From assembly GCA_017311315.1 (NCBI GenBank), contig CM029640.1, positions 12,368,640-12,432,639 on the forward strand: a DNA stretch of 64,000 bases, written 5' to 3'. Shown here piece by piece: positions 35,103 through 45,800 of this stretch. The position numbers and the translations under genes are program-made. The DNA comes from Dendrocalamus latiflorus. Lineage: Eukaryota; Streptophyta; Magnoliopsida; Poales; Poaceae. Numbering within the stretch: the first letter of the stretch is position 1; each line of letters opens with the position of its first letter. The notes beneath the pieces are model-generated. The model searched no databases and was not told the DNA's origin. It saw only the letters and a list, made by a program, of their open reading frames with translations.

Positions 35103-37867
35103 TCAATATCCATCATCAAACTCGTCAGGGATGTTTGTAGCCTCCATGTTTTCTCCGCCATCATTGGAGCCATTGGGAGCATGCTCACAATCACTCACAT
35201 CAGCATCATCATGTGGATCTTCATCTTCCTCTTCTTCATTGGCCGAACCTGAGTCTTCTTCAAGTTCAACCAACCTTGGGTGTCCATTTCTTGCACGCTT
35301 GCTGCTAGCTTTCCTTGGAAGATTGCGGCCTCGCAGCGTGCTTGATGCACCAAGAGCTTCATCAACAAGTTCCCATGTAAGGCCATTATCATTCTGACCA
35401 TTTGTTTCACACCCACGAGCACCTTGAGGATGAACATAGGAGGAATCAGCCCACTCATTGTCCCCATCAAACTCTTCAATGATCAAAGGGTCAAAACTTT
35501 TCCCTTTTTTCTCACGCCTTAACTAAAACCTAGTCTTCATCTTCCAGTTGTAGGAAACAAAGACAATGTCATTCAATCTCATATGTAGCAATCTATTTCT
35601 TTTCTTTATATGCATCTACAAAAGAAGAATGGGAAAACAGCAAACAAAAGAGTAATTAATTGGCTGGCTGAACACAAATTGATTAGAAGAAAACTAGTAA
35701 CTAGTGAAGTTGGCAATACTCACAAACTCAAATGTACTCCAGTTTCTCTCACAGCCAGATGATGAAGCACAAAGACTAACAATGCGTCTAGCAAACCTTT
35801 GAAGCTCAATAGCACGACCACCATATGAACGCCACCAATCAACTATATTGATAAATACAAACATGTATTAGCATTTTGGGTTGAAATAGACTTGCTGGAA
35901 TTAAATTGTGGATATGGAAACCTGCTGCAATTAGAAGAAAAACAACACTTATGGGGGCTCATTTTCTCAAGGTTTTGCTTGGCCATTTTGTTTGAGAATG
36001 CATCTCCTCTAAGGGCTTCATAGTCCAAGCATTGAGCGTCAATCTTGCCTCTAACTTCTTCATCCTCCACCATTCTTGCAAGCACATCAAGAAAACAACC
36101 TCTTAGCTGCCCAACAGTTGCATCATCATTACCCCGTATGAGAGAATGTAGTTTTCCTGGATTCAAATACAGTGCAACCCCATACAAAGGATGGTCCATT
36201 TGTTTCACCCAACGTTTCTCGATGATGCCAATGATATTCTTGAGCAAGGTTTTCTTGGAATCAATAGCAAAGCTGAGCTTGATCTTCTCTTTTGCATGAT
36301 TCATTAGTGTTGCGACCTCCGACATTGCAGGCTTCTCATCACCATCAACCACCCTAAGAACAATAAGGAGAGGGGTTGAAGCTCTAAGGCAATCTTCAAC
36401 TGAATTCCAAAATTCCACAGAGAGCACAGTGTCATGCACTTCCTGACCAGCTGCAGTTTTTGCCAATTTGTTCCCCAACCATTCTTCACTAATAAATAAA
36501 GCCTTCAAAGCATCTCTATGCTTGTGCAAACTTTTTAAAGTGAGGAAAGAAGTGGCAAATCGAGTGGCTGCAGGTCTCACAAGATTAGCCCCACCTGTCT
36601 TCTCTCTCATTAAACTAAGAATTCTCCCATGTCTATAGATGAAAGTTGTGACACATCTTGCTCTTGCAATGGGCTTCTTAAATGCCTTCAAGTTCCCTAT
36701 ATCTTCCAGCATAAGGTCCAAGCAATGTGCAGCACATGGGCTCCAAAACAGCGTAGGAATCCTTTCCATTAGAATCCTACCCGCCGCCTTGTAGTTAGCC
36801 CCATTATCAGTGACAACCTGAACCACCTTGTCTTTCCCAATCTCCTCAATCTTTGCCTCCAATAAATCAGCAAGCATAAATGCATCATGTACCTCACTTG
36901 ATGCATCAACGGACTCCAAGAAGTAAGTCCCCGCAGGGCTGTTCACAAGGAAGTTGATCAAATGCTGGCCTCTCCTATCAGACCATCCATCTGACATAAG
37001 TGTGCAGCCATACATCTTCCAGGCCTGCTCATGTTCCTCCCTCATAGTACCGGTCAAGTTCACAACATCCTTAAGCAATGGTTCACGAAACATATAGGGA
37101 GAAGGAGGCTTGTAACCTGAACCAAACTGTGCAGTTGCCTCAACTGCAATCTCAAATTGTCTTGTTGCTGCTGCATTAAATGGTACACCACACTCATAGA
37201 ACCACAAGGCCCACTGCATATCCACATAGTGCTTCTCCTCTTTGGACTTTGTCTTGGCTGGAATTGTGGGCTGAGAACATCCTTTACGCCTTTCATCAAT
37301 AAGTTCTTCAGGTGTTTTCCGAAGCATCTCAACAATTGACTTGTTACCCTTTGGCTTTGCCTTGGTATTGCTTGCTGCAGTAGCCTTGAATAAATAAGTT
37401 GCACGCCTTTGTTTAGCTGCAGTCCCTGAACTTGGCTGCACCTTGGAAGCTTGGGATTCTGCAGGTGCAGTGTCTTCAACTTGAACAGATTCAGCTCCAG
37501 CTGCTTGGGCTGCTATTGCTTCCACCACCTCCACATCTGCTGGTTCCTCGGGCGGCTCATCACCCTCTTCTAGGAACAGTGGCCTCCTCCTCTTATTGGA
37601 TTCCAAGTAATCTCTCATCTCCTTTCTAATAGCAGTAGTGGTCTGCATACACATTTTTGTATCTCCATATCCACCTGCCAGATGCTGCTTCAACCTTTTT
37701 ATCCCTCCACAAACCACAGTGTCACAAAGAGTACATGTCACCTGATCTCTCTTCTGAAGGTTTGCCCAATATCCATACTTCCAGCCTGGATCATTTGAGC
37801 TGGCCTTCCTTGCTTTATCTACCTTAGGATCGTAATTGTCATTGTTGACAGAAGGTGGACTTGCCAT
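35103..37867 (-). pseudogene. hAT transposase with BED zinc finger, one nonsense codon in tail
   Basis: The protein starts MASPPSVNNDNYDP and has a BED finger (about residues 28-75, CTLC...KQHLAGG), a charged linker with nuclear-signal-like KRRR, then the hAT RNase-H-like core: VTDNGANY (first Asp), CAAHCLDLMLEDIG (second conserved block) and a long helical part. The first open block ends at 35843. The hAT dimerisation domain (WWRSYGGRAIELQRFA, SSSGCERNWSTFE) follows in another frame at 35843-35724, so a short intron must lie before it; the donor is ambiguous. A good GTGAGT donor at 35723 joins to an exon starting at 35615. There a TAG (35525-35523) stops translation 30 codons in, before an acidic tail ending at 35103. 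The catalytic and dimerisation parts are complete, so a tail-truncated protein is possible. Confidence 0.85.
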
Positions 37868-37886
37868 TCTTTCCTGTTGGCTTGTG

Positions 37887-38310
37887 CTGCATAGAAAGAA
37901 CCAAGAGGGTAATTAAAAGGTGAGGAGATTGAGTAGAGTGCACACTGGCTGGCGGCTGCAGCCTGTAGTAATCTAATCTAAGCAGTGACAGTGAGCACTA
38001 GGCAGTAGAAAATTAGCAAGTTGGCAAGTGTAAAAAATTACTAGCAGACATCCAGTACATGTACATGTAATACAGTAATAGCCTAATAGGCAATTAGGCA
38101 TTTTTATACTGGTGTTCACAATCAGAGGCACATATAACAATGACACAGATCAATAAACAGCAGAAAGGAGCAGAGCAAAGCAGAGCAGAGCACGAGTACA
38201 GGAAGGAGCAGAGCAAAGGAAGGAGGGGGAGGAAGAGCAGAGCCGTAGAGGAAAGAGGAGGGGAGGAAGAACAGACTACAGAGGAGGCAGAGGGGACTGG
38301 GAGGACATAC
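37887..38310 (-). other. Predicted 5'-UTR intron of the hAT transposase
   Basis: A donor CTGCAG|GTATGT (exon end at 38311) and an acceptor TTCTATGCAG (exon start at 37886) lie just upstream of the transposase ATG at 37867. This suggests a non-coding first exon in the GC-rich subterminal region. Inference from splice signals only. Confidence 0.45.
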
Positions 38311-38324
38311 CTGCAGAGTCGCGG

Positions 38325-38705
38325 TCACGGATGGGGCGGAGTCGGTCGCGGACGGGGCGGGAGTCGTAGGGCAAGCGCCGCCGCCGCCGCTGGATTTCAG
38401 GTGCGCCGCCGCCCTCTTCTCTCTCCCTCACGGATGGGGCGGGAGTCGGTCGCGGACGGGGCGGGAGTCGTGGACGGGCGGGAGTCGCGCGGATGGGGCG
38501 GGAGTCGTAGGGCAGGCGCCGTCGCCGCCGCTGGATTTCAGGTGCGTCGCCGCCCTCTTCTCTCTCCCTCACGGATGGGGCGGGAGTCGGTCGCGGACGG
38601 GGCGGGAGTCGCGGACGGGCGGGAGTCGCGCGGACGGGGCGGGAGTCGCAGGGCAGGCGCCGCCGCTGGATTTCAGGTGCGCCGCCGCCCTCTTCTCTCT
38701 CCCTC
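38325..38705. repeat. GC-rich minisatellite, three units of about 135-141 bp
   Basis: CTGGATTTCAGGTGCG recurs at about 38390, 38531 and 38666, each followed by CTCTTCTCTCTCCCTC and preceded by copies of GGGGCGGGAGTCG. It lies between the transposase promoter side and the right terminus of the inner hAT. Confidence 0.8.
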
Positions 38706-39217
38706 TCTCCTTCCTTTCCCTCTCCCTCTCCCTCTCTCAACTGGCGCGAGCCTTTGGCGGGAGGTGTACACGCGCATCGCATCGCGCCGCTCTTTCCCCG
38801 CGCCTTTTCGGTCCCGCGGCGTCCGCCTCAGCCAAACCGACGCCTTGGCGACGCCTTTTGCCGCGAGGCGACACCACATGCGAGGAGGACGCGGCGAGCA
38901 CGACGCCCCCATTCCAGAACCGCTCGGACGACTAGGCGACGCCTAGGCGACGCCTAGTGGACGCCTTACTAACCTTGCGTAGCGCAAATGGGCCGGCCTG
39001 CTGGGCCGCACGCAGGCGCGACCGCGCGAGGCCGCGAGCGTTGGGCCGGGCGTCGGGCGAGCGTCAGGCCGGCCTAGAAGCTGAAACTTGTGTTTTTAAC
39101 CCAATTACATGTATATATATGTATCATATCTCATATATACTAGGTTTTTTGTCAAAAAAATTTGGGTGTTCAGCTGAACACCCATGAACTACTGTAGATC
39201 CGCCCCTTGTCCATAGT

Positions 39218-39830
39218 TCCGTTTCAAATGTTGTCATGAATTTGGTAGTGGTAGCGATTAGGTCGTGGTGGCGTGAACCGAATGGGCCGTAGATTTTTCT
39301 TGTGGGCTACGCTTTATATTTTTTAGCTATGATTTATTAGTATAATAAATATTAATTACTTAAAAAAGTTAAAATTAAAAATCAGCTAAAAAAACCGTAA
39401 AGAATGTGCGGATGGAGAACAGTCCACTCCTCGACAATGACAATCTCAGTTTGTGCGTAATCAAGCAATAAACCTCTACGGCACGAGCGTGGTTCCTAGA
39501 CGGTGGTGAGGGCAAGGATGGAATTTCTCTCTTCCAATCTTGTGAAGCTGCTGCGCGCAGGAGCTTCCCATTTTGGCCACCAAGCAGGCACGAAATCCGA
39601 ATAATCCCCATCGCAAAAAGGGGAAAGGAAAAACAGACGCTCGAGGCTTCTCTTCTCCTCACTTCTCTCTTTCCCCTGCCTTCTTGTCCCAAATTCACCT
39701 ACCAAAACCCTTAAATCTGCCGCCGCCTTGTGCGATTCCGGCCTCCAGGGACCTCGCCGGCAGCCGGCGCCCCCTTTCGTCCTGGCCGTGCCGCCGAACC
39801 CGCCTCCAGGCCTCCTTCCGCCGAAGCAAG
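39218..39830 (+). promoter_or_regulatory. 5' flank and probable promoter/5'-UTR of the receptor kinase gene
   Basis: No transposon ends or coding sequence seen after the hAT end. The last 200 bp are C/T-rich (CTTCTCTCTTTCCCCTGCC and similar), typical of grass 5' UTRs. The hAT insertion lies only about 0.6 kb upstream of the start codon. Confidence 0.4.
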
Positions 39831-42800
39831 ATGAGGGAGCTGCGCATCGTTATCTTGATTATAGTGGTATCTTTGCCTTCCTTCTCAGCGTCCGACCGTC
39901 AAGGTACAGCTCCCCTCCCCTTCCTGCAAGGTCACTCTCTTACTACCGCTTACTTCCAAGCTTATCTAAATACGCATTATATACATGCCACTATGTCAGC
40001 TTAACCAATACTAGTATTTTACATGTTGTCGCGATGGTAAAGAAATAATGTGTCGCTGTGTTGTATGGATGTCACCACTACATAGCTTAGTTTACCTTGC
40101 CCTTACTTGATAATAGCACATCTTTGGTATTGAGTTTCATGCACCAGTTCACCTAAAAGCTTAAACTGATAAGAAAAGACGGACAATTAACTTATATTTC
40201 AACACTCCTCCTAACGTGTAAGCTCCTATACGTCTAAGACGTGGAATAGAAGTGGATTAAAATTATTATTTTTAATTGCATCAATCGGGTCTTGAACTCA
40301 AGACCTCTTGGCTCTAATACTATATTGAGTTGCATGTACCAGCCAGTTCACCCAAAAGCTTAAGCTAATAAGAAAAGATGGGCAATTCACTTATACTTCA
40401 ACATTTGGGAATTGGGCGTAGCTCGGTTGGTAGATGGTGGGTGGGTCTTTTTGGGCTGTAACTTATAACTGAAAATTTTTAATTCTAAACTGTTCGTAAG
40501 AGGCAGTATATAGAGAAAAAGTCGCATGCGATTTTGGCCGGTATAGTTGAACTCGGTACAAGTGATTTTGAACCCACCTAGTGTCGACGCGTCGTCGAAT
40601 GCCTGCCCACCTGGATTCGAATCCTAGGAGTCGGCCCGGGTGCCTACCTCTTCTTAAGTGAATGGCAGAGTTCCTGGCCAAAATTTCAAAACAATAATAG
40701 CACCTCTTTCTGCACCTTGCAGTGACGGAAATAAATCCTATGAGACTTTTCAGTTTTGGACCCTTGCTTGGACCTTTTTTGAATTGTGACACGTGGCAAA
40801 GAGCATTAGATATAAATAGGCAGTTAAATCATTAGTTACTTGCAGTAACCGCCTCAACACAAAACTTACTGTAAATATGAATATAAATATAAATAAGAAG
40901 CACCAACACACTCAATACTGTTACCTGGACCACCGTGGGTTTTGTGCAGCAACGTAAATCTAATTGTGTAAAACAAGTAAGAGAGCAGTGGATTTGGAAA
41001 TGCTGACACATTTTGAGATATTATGCAAAATATAGAAAGTAAGCATATTTTTAATCAAATCTTTAGAAATGTCAAGTTTTCATCTTACAACGAAAGCCTT
41101 TGTTTAGATTGATAGTTTTACTGCAACATACACACTAGTATATATGATGTGTTGAACGCACTATTTTCGGATTTGTGTCTGAGAAAATCAACGGTGGATG
41201 CACGCGTCCAGAGAACACTCCTGTATTCCCATTCTTTAGATAGAACGTGCAACATACCTTCATCTTCCTCCTCAAAAAAGAAAGAAAAGAAAAGAAAAGA
41301 AAAACCCTTCATTGTTGATCTCTCTCTCTCTCTCTCTCCAACCTTTGATTATAACCAGAAACTGTATTCCTCAATGGCGAAACATTAGTTTGAACTTCTG
41401 GGGATAATTTTGGCATTTAAGCTAGTTGATGACCATGGAGGGACTTATTTCCAGGTCATCTTCTGCTCAATTTTCCTTTGGTTCTCAAATACCTTTTGCT
41501 CAAAAGTGTATAACTTTGACTTTGTTTCACCAGGAGATGCTTTATATGATATGAAACAAAAACTGAATGTTACTGGCAATCAGCTTTCCGATTGGAACCA
41601 GAATCAAGTTAACCCTTGCACATGGAATTCTGTGATTTGTGACAGTAACAACAATGTTATTCAAGTGTAAGTTGGAGCCCTGCACCTTATTGTCTTGTTT
41701 GTTTTGTTTTTATGCTGATGCTGTTCTAGTGCTGATGTTTCCCTCCGCTTTCTTGTCCTGTTTGTTTTGGCTTTATGCCGATGGTCTCCCACAGAACATT
41801 GGCTGCACGGGGATTCACTGGAGTTTTGTCACCAAGAATAGGAGAACTCAAGTATTTGACTGTCCTGTGAGTACATTCTCTTATTCTGTAGATTAATAGT
41901 ACTTGGGAATTTTGTGTGGATAATGGATGTTCAGTAGACAAAATTATTTTCTTGAACTTTGTAGGGGAGGCCACTACCTTTATTAATTTAACAGAGAATA
42001 CAAATTCTTTTGCCAGAGTATTACTACAGGTTGAAAATCAGATGTTTGTAGCATGAGGACATCCATAAAGATTGCATGAACTCCAGAAACTGTGACTAAT
42101 CTAACAATCAATTCTTCTATGGAGTCTTGTTTTTTGGAGTTGCCCCTGTGTTTCCGTGTAGGTAGAGAGTTCTAGCAGTTTCACCACATGTCTTTAGTTG
42201 AACCGATTTCGCTAGCGAAAATAAGATCAAATTGGGATAGTCATGTATGTGGGTGGACTGGAATGAACATATTGTAGCAAATTTACAAGTGATACATTTT
42301 GGATTTTGGAGGAACCAGTACGAAAGCTGACTATCAACTGTGTCTGTGTCCTACACGAACTGATGCTCATGTTAAGTACAATGTGATTCTCCTAATAATT
42401 TTCTGCAACTATTATGAAACCCTGTTGTCTATAATCTTGCAGGTCATTGGCTGGTAACAAGATTACCGGTAGCATACCAGAGCAGTTTGGTAATCTTTCT
42501 AGTTTGACAAGCTTAGATTTAGAAGACAATCTTTTGGTTGGAGAAATACCAGCTTCTATTGGCCAGCTTTCTAAGCTCCAGCTGTTGTAAGTGTATTAAA
42601 AATCATTGTTCCCTTCTTGTTCTGAATAAAATTAAAATGGTTTGACCTTTTCATGTTTTGTTCCTTTGCGTCTCTTAACCAGGATACTGAGTCAAAATAA
42701 TTTTAATGGGCCAATTCCTGATAGCCTAGCAAAAATCTCAAGCCTGACTGACATGTAAGAGTATCCATCTTTGTTAAGTATGATGTCTTTTAAAATTTCT

Positions 42801-45800
42801 GGCTCTGCTAACTTGAATTCATCTATACGTGCTTGTCATGCGTTGACAAACAACTTTCTTGTGATGGCAGCCGGCTGGCATACAATAATCTGTCCGGTCA
42901 GATACCTGGTCTGCTGTTTCAAGTAGCACGTTACAAGTATCTCAAAATCATTCTAAAAGTTTCTTTAATCCAACATTTTTTAACCTGAGTGACTGATAAG
43001 GGTTTCTTTTTTGGTAAACAGCTTTTCTGGTAATCACTTAAATTGCGGAGCCAACTTCCCCCACCCTTGTGCATCCAACATGTCCTATCAGAGTAAGTTG
43101 TATCCTCATTGGTCTATTTATATATTTACTGATGCAGGGGAGCTTGTATGCTAGAACCGATGTTCGTCTTATATATTGCGAGGTTTTTAATTATTCTAGA
43201 ATTATCTCCTTACAGGTGGATCCCATAGCTCAAAAATTGGCATTATACTTGGAACAGTTGGAGGAGTAATAGGGCTTGTCATTGTAGTGGCTTTGTTTCT
43301 ATTCTGTAACGGAAGAAGGAAAAGCCATCTACGGGAAGTTTTTGTGGATGTACCAGGTAATGTTTCCATCCCTTGTTGATGTATGGTTCTTAGTATCTGT
43401 GCATTAGTTAATTGTCTTGTTAATGACATCTGCTAACACAAATGTTATATGCTCTTCCATAAATTATAAATTTGCAAACCTACCAAAAACAAGCAAGTGC
43501 ACCGATTCCTGAACTCAGGGTTGATTATTAATACATATCAACACATGTGTTTCAGCTATTGGCACCTTAGTGATTTTCCAATTAGAACACATGAAGCTGT
43601 CTTTCTCAATTGGGCATTGGGCTAATCATAAACGTTTTAAGTTTGCATGGGAGCTGTATCCATTGAACTAAGTAATATAACAATTTATGATACCCAGGTG
43701 AGGATGATCGACGAATCGCATTTGGCCAGCTCAAAAGATTTGCATGGCGAGAACTACAAATTGCTACTGATAATTTCAGTGAAAGAAATGTTCTCGGACA
43801 GGGAGGTTTTGGAAAAGTCTACAAAGGAGTTCTTCCAGATGGCACTAAGATTGCTGTAAAACGATTGACTGATTATGAGAGACCTGGTGGGGAGGCTGCC
43901 TTCTTGCGTGAGGTGGAGCTCATCAGCGTTGCAGTTCACCGGAATCTCCTAAGGTTGATTGGCTTCTGCACGACACAAACGGAACGCCTCCTGGTCTATC
44001 CATTTATGCAGAATTTGAGTGTTGCCTACCGCTTACGAGGTATCAATACCATACTTGTCGATTCCATAATATCCTACTGCTTTATAAAGTTTGCTCAGAT
44101 GTTCCACTATTATTATTTGTGTTTCTGTATGAGTACAATTTCGTCATTTGCTTGATTGGCAGATGGTGGACATTAAACTTCTCAGTTTAGTATTTTAGCT
44201 AAGCCTTGGTTCATGGGGTTGATTTGTGTTGGAGAGTTAGATAAGAGTCTAAGTATTGTGCGTGTCGTGCCATGTGCGAGTCGTGTTAGAGTCGGATTGT
44301 AATCCTTGGCACTATAAATAAAAAGTGTGGGGGTCCTAGGGGACTACACACAATTATTCTCCAAATTATTCAACAAGGTATCAAAGCCTAACCCTAATCC
44401 CTATACTCACCTCATCCAATCCGCCATCGCCAGCATTGCCTCGCGATGCCACCACCAGCCAGGCCTGGACGCGCGCGACTGTAAGCCTGCGTGCGGGGAG
44501 CTGATGGTGCACGAGGAGCTGCCAGCCAGACCTAGTTGCCTCCGCCAGATTGAAGAAGGGAGGAGAAGAGGAAGAGAATTAAGGAAGGAAGGCAAGAAAG
44601 AAAGAAGAAGAGGGGCAGGCACAACATTGGTGCAGTGCAAGAAAAATGAGAAGGGATTGGAAGAAGAAAAAGAAGAGAGAGAGAGAAGTGCCAGTTGCTG
44701 GCAGAACGTCGGTGCAGTGCAAGAAAAAGGAGAAGGGGTTGGAAGAAGAAAAAGAAGAGAGAGAAGTGCTGGTGGTTGTTTGCTGTTGACGTCGGTTGCC
44801 GTTTGCTGTTTGCTGTTGACGCCGGTTGCTGTTTGCTGGCGATGCACAAACAGGTTGCATGAACAGGTGATTGCAATAGGGAGGTGGAAGATTGAGTTGG
44901 TTGGTATGGTAGGGAGTTGCGGGAGGTGGACTATTTGGGTTGGGTTCTTCTTTGATTGGTGTTGCAAGTAGAAGATGAGCCCCCTAAGGAGATCGAAGCT
45001 GCAAGGAAGGTTGAAGAAGCTACGTGGAAAGCTGCTGAGAAGAGTATCATGAACATGGATGGTGGAAGTGGAGAATTCTCTTTGGTTACAAAAGGTGTGA
45101 TGAGAGGTATATTGCAGGATATCATGGCGATGGGTCTAATAGGTTCTAGGACTGGAACAGGATCATCGGAATTGAAGCTGGAGGTAATGCTGAATGATGT
45201 GAAGCTAGAAGGGAGTAAAAATTATCTGAGTTGGTCCAGGAGGGCTCAAGCTAATTCTGAAGACGAAGGGGGTGGAGCAGTGTCCGCAGGAGACTTGCGT
45301 CGAGCCTACATATAGGGGAGTATGGATTGGAGAGTGTGGAACACCACCAACTCTATTGTAGTGGCATAGTTGTTGACTTCAGTGTCCCTGTCCATTGCTA
45401 GGATAGTGGAGGCGATCCCAAGTGCATTGATGATATGGAAGATGTTGGGGAATGTGTACTCTAGGGCTGACAATGTGATGATGATGGTGGAGGTTTAGGG
45501 CAAGGTAGATGCAAACAGGGGGCGATGATTGTTGAAGAGTATGCTAGTGAGTTGCAACAGTTGTGGTAGATTTAGATCAATATGATCCACCACAATTGAC
45601 GTGTGCTAGTGATATTGAGTTAGGTAGGGTGTGGCTGCAATGTAGGAGGGTTACTCTTTGAATGGTTTGAACTCTTGAGTTTGAGAGTATGAGGGCTGCA
45701 ATATGCATCAGGTGGCATTGCCAACTATGGAGGCTATTTCCGCTATGGTTGTCAAGGAAACTCAACAGAGAATGATGGTGGACACCAACCTTATAAGGTT

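Larger units (their letters stand above)
34390..38977 (-). mobile_element. Inner hAT transposon, 4588 bp, with transposase
   Basis: The left terminus CAAGGTTATTAAGG and the right terminus (reverse complement) CAAGGTTAGTAAGG form inverted repeats. Flanks CGCAGCGC (34382-34389) and CGTAGCGC (38978-38985) form an 8-bp target duplication with one difference, as hAT elements make. Both subterminal regions are rich in AGGCG/CGCCT motifs (34405-34480 and 38840-38965), the usual arrangement for transposase binding. A hAT transposase lies inside on the minus strand. Confidence 0.88.
32645..39209. mobile_element. Outer hAT-like element, split by a nested hAT
   Basis: The left end starts CAGTGGGGGACGCAGAAAT and the right end, reverse complemented, starts CAAGGGGCGGATCTACAGT; both then reach TG(G/A)..TGTTCA. 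This resembles the CAGGGGCGGA-type ends of grass hAT elements. Flanking 8-mers are TCCGTAGT (32637-32644) and TCCATAGT (39210-39217), one mismatch. Without the nested element the body is about 2 kb. I find no transposase of its own, so it is probably non-autonomous. Confidence 0.5.

Noticed and set aside
38140..38946. 268-codon plus-strand open frame at the right end of the inner hAT
   Set aside because: It arises from the GC-rich minisatellite and low-complexity GA-rich sequence, opposite to the transposase, with no domain.
40415..40625. A-box and B-box sequences considered as a tRNA gene
   Set aside because: The boxes are about 195 bp apart and no cloverleaf forms; flanking 16-bp duplications point to a SINE.
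44327..44971. 214-codon frame at the left of the intronic LTR element as a gene
   Set aside because: Low-complexity Lys/Glu-rich repeats in the element leader; the gag motifs lie downstream in another frame.
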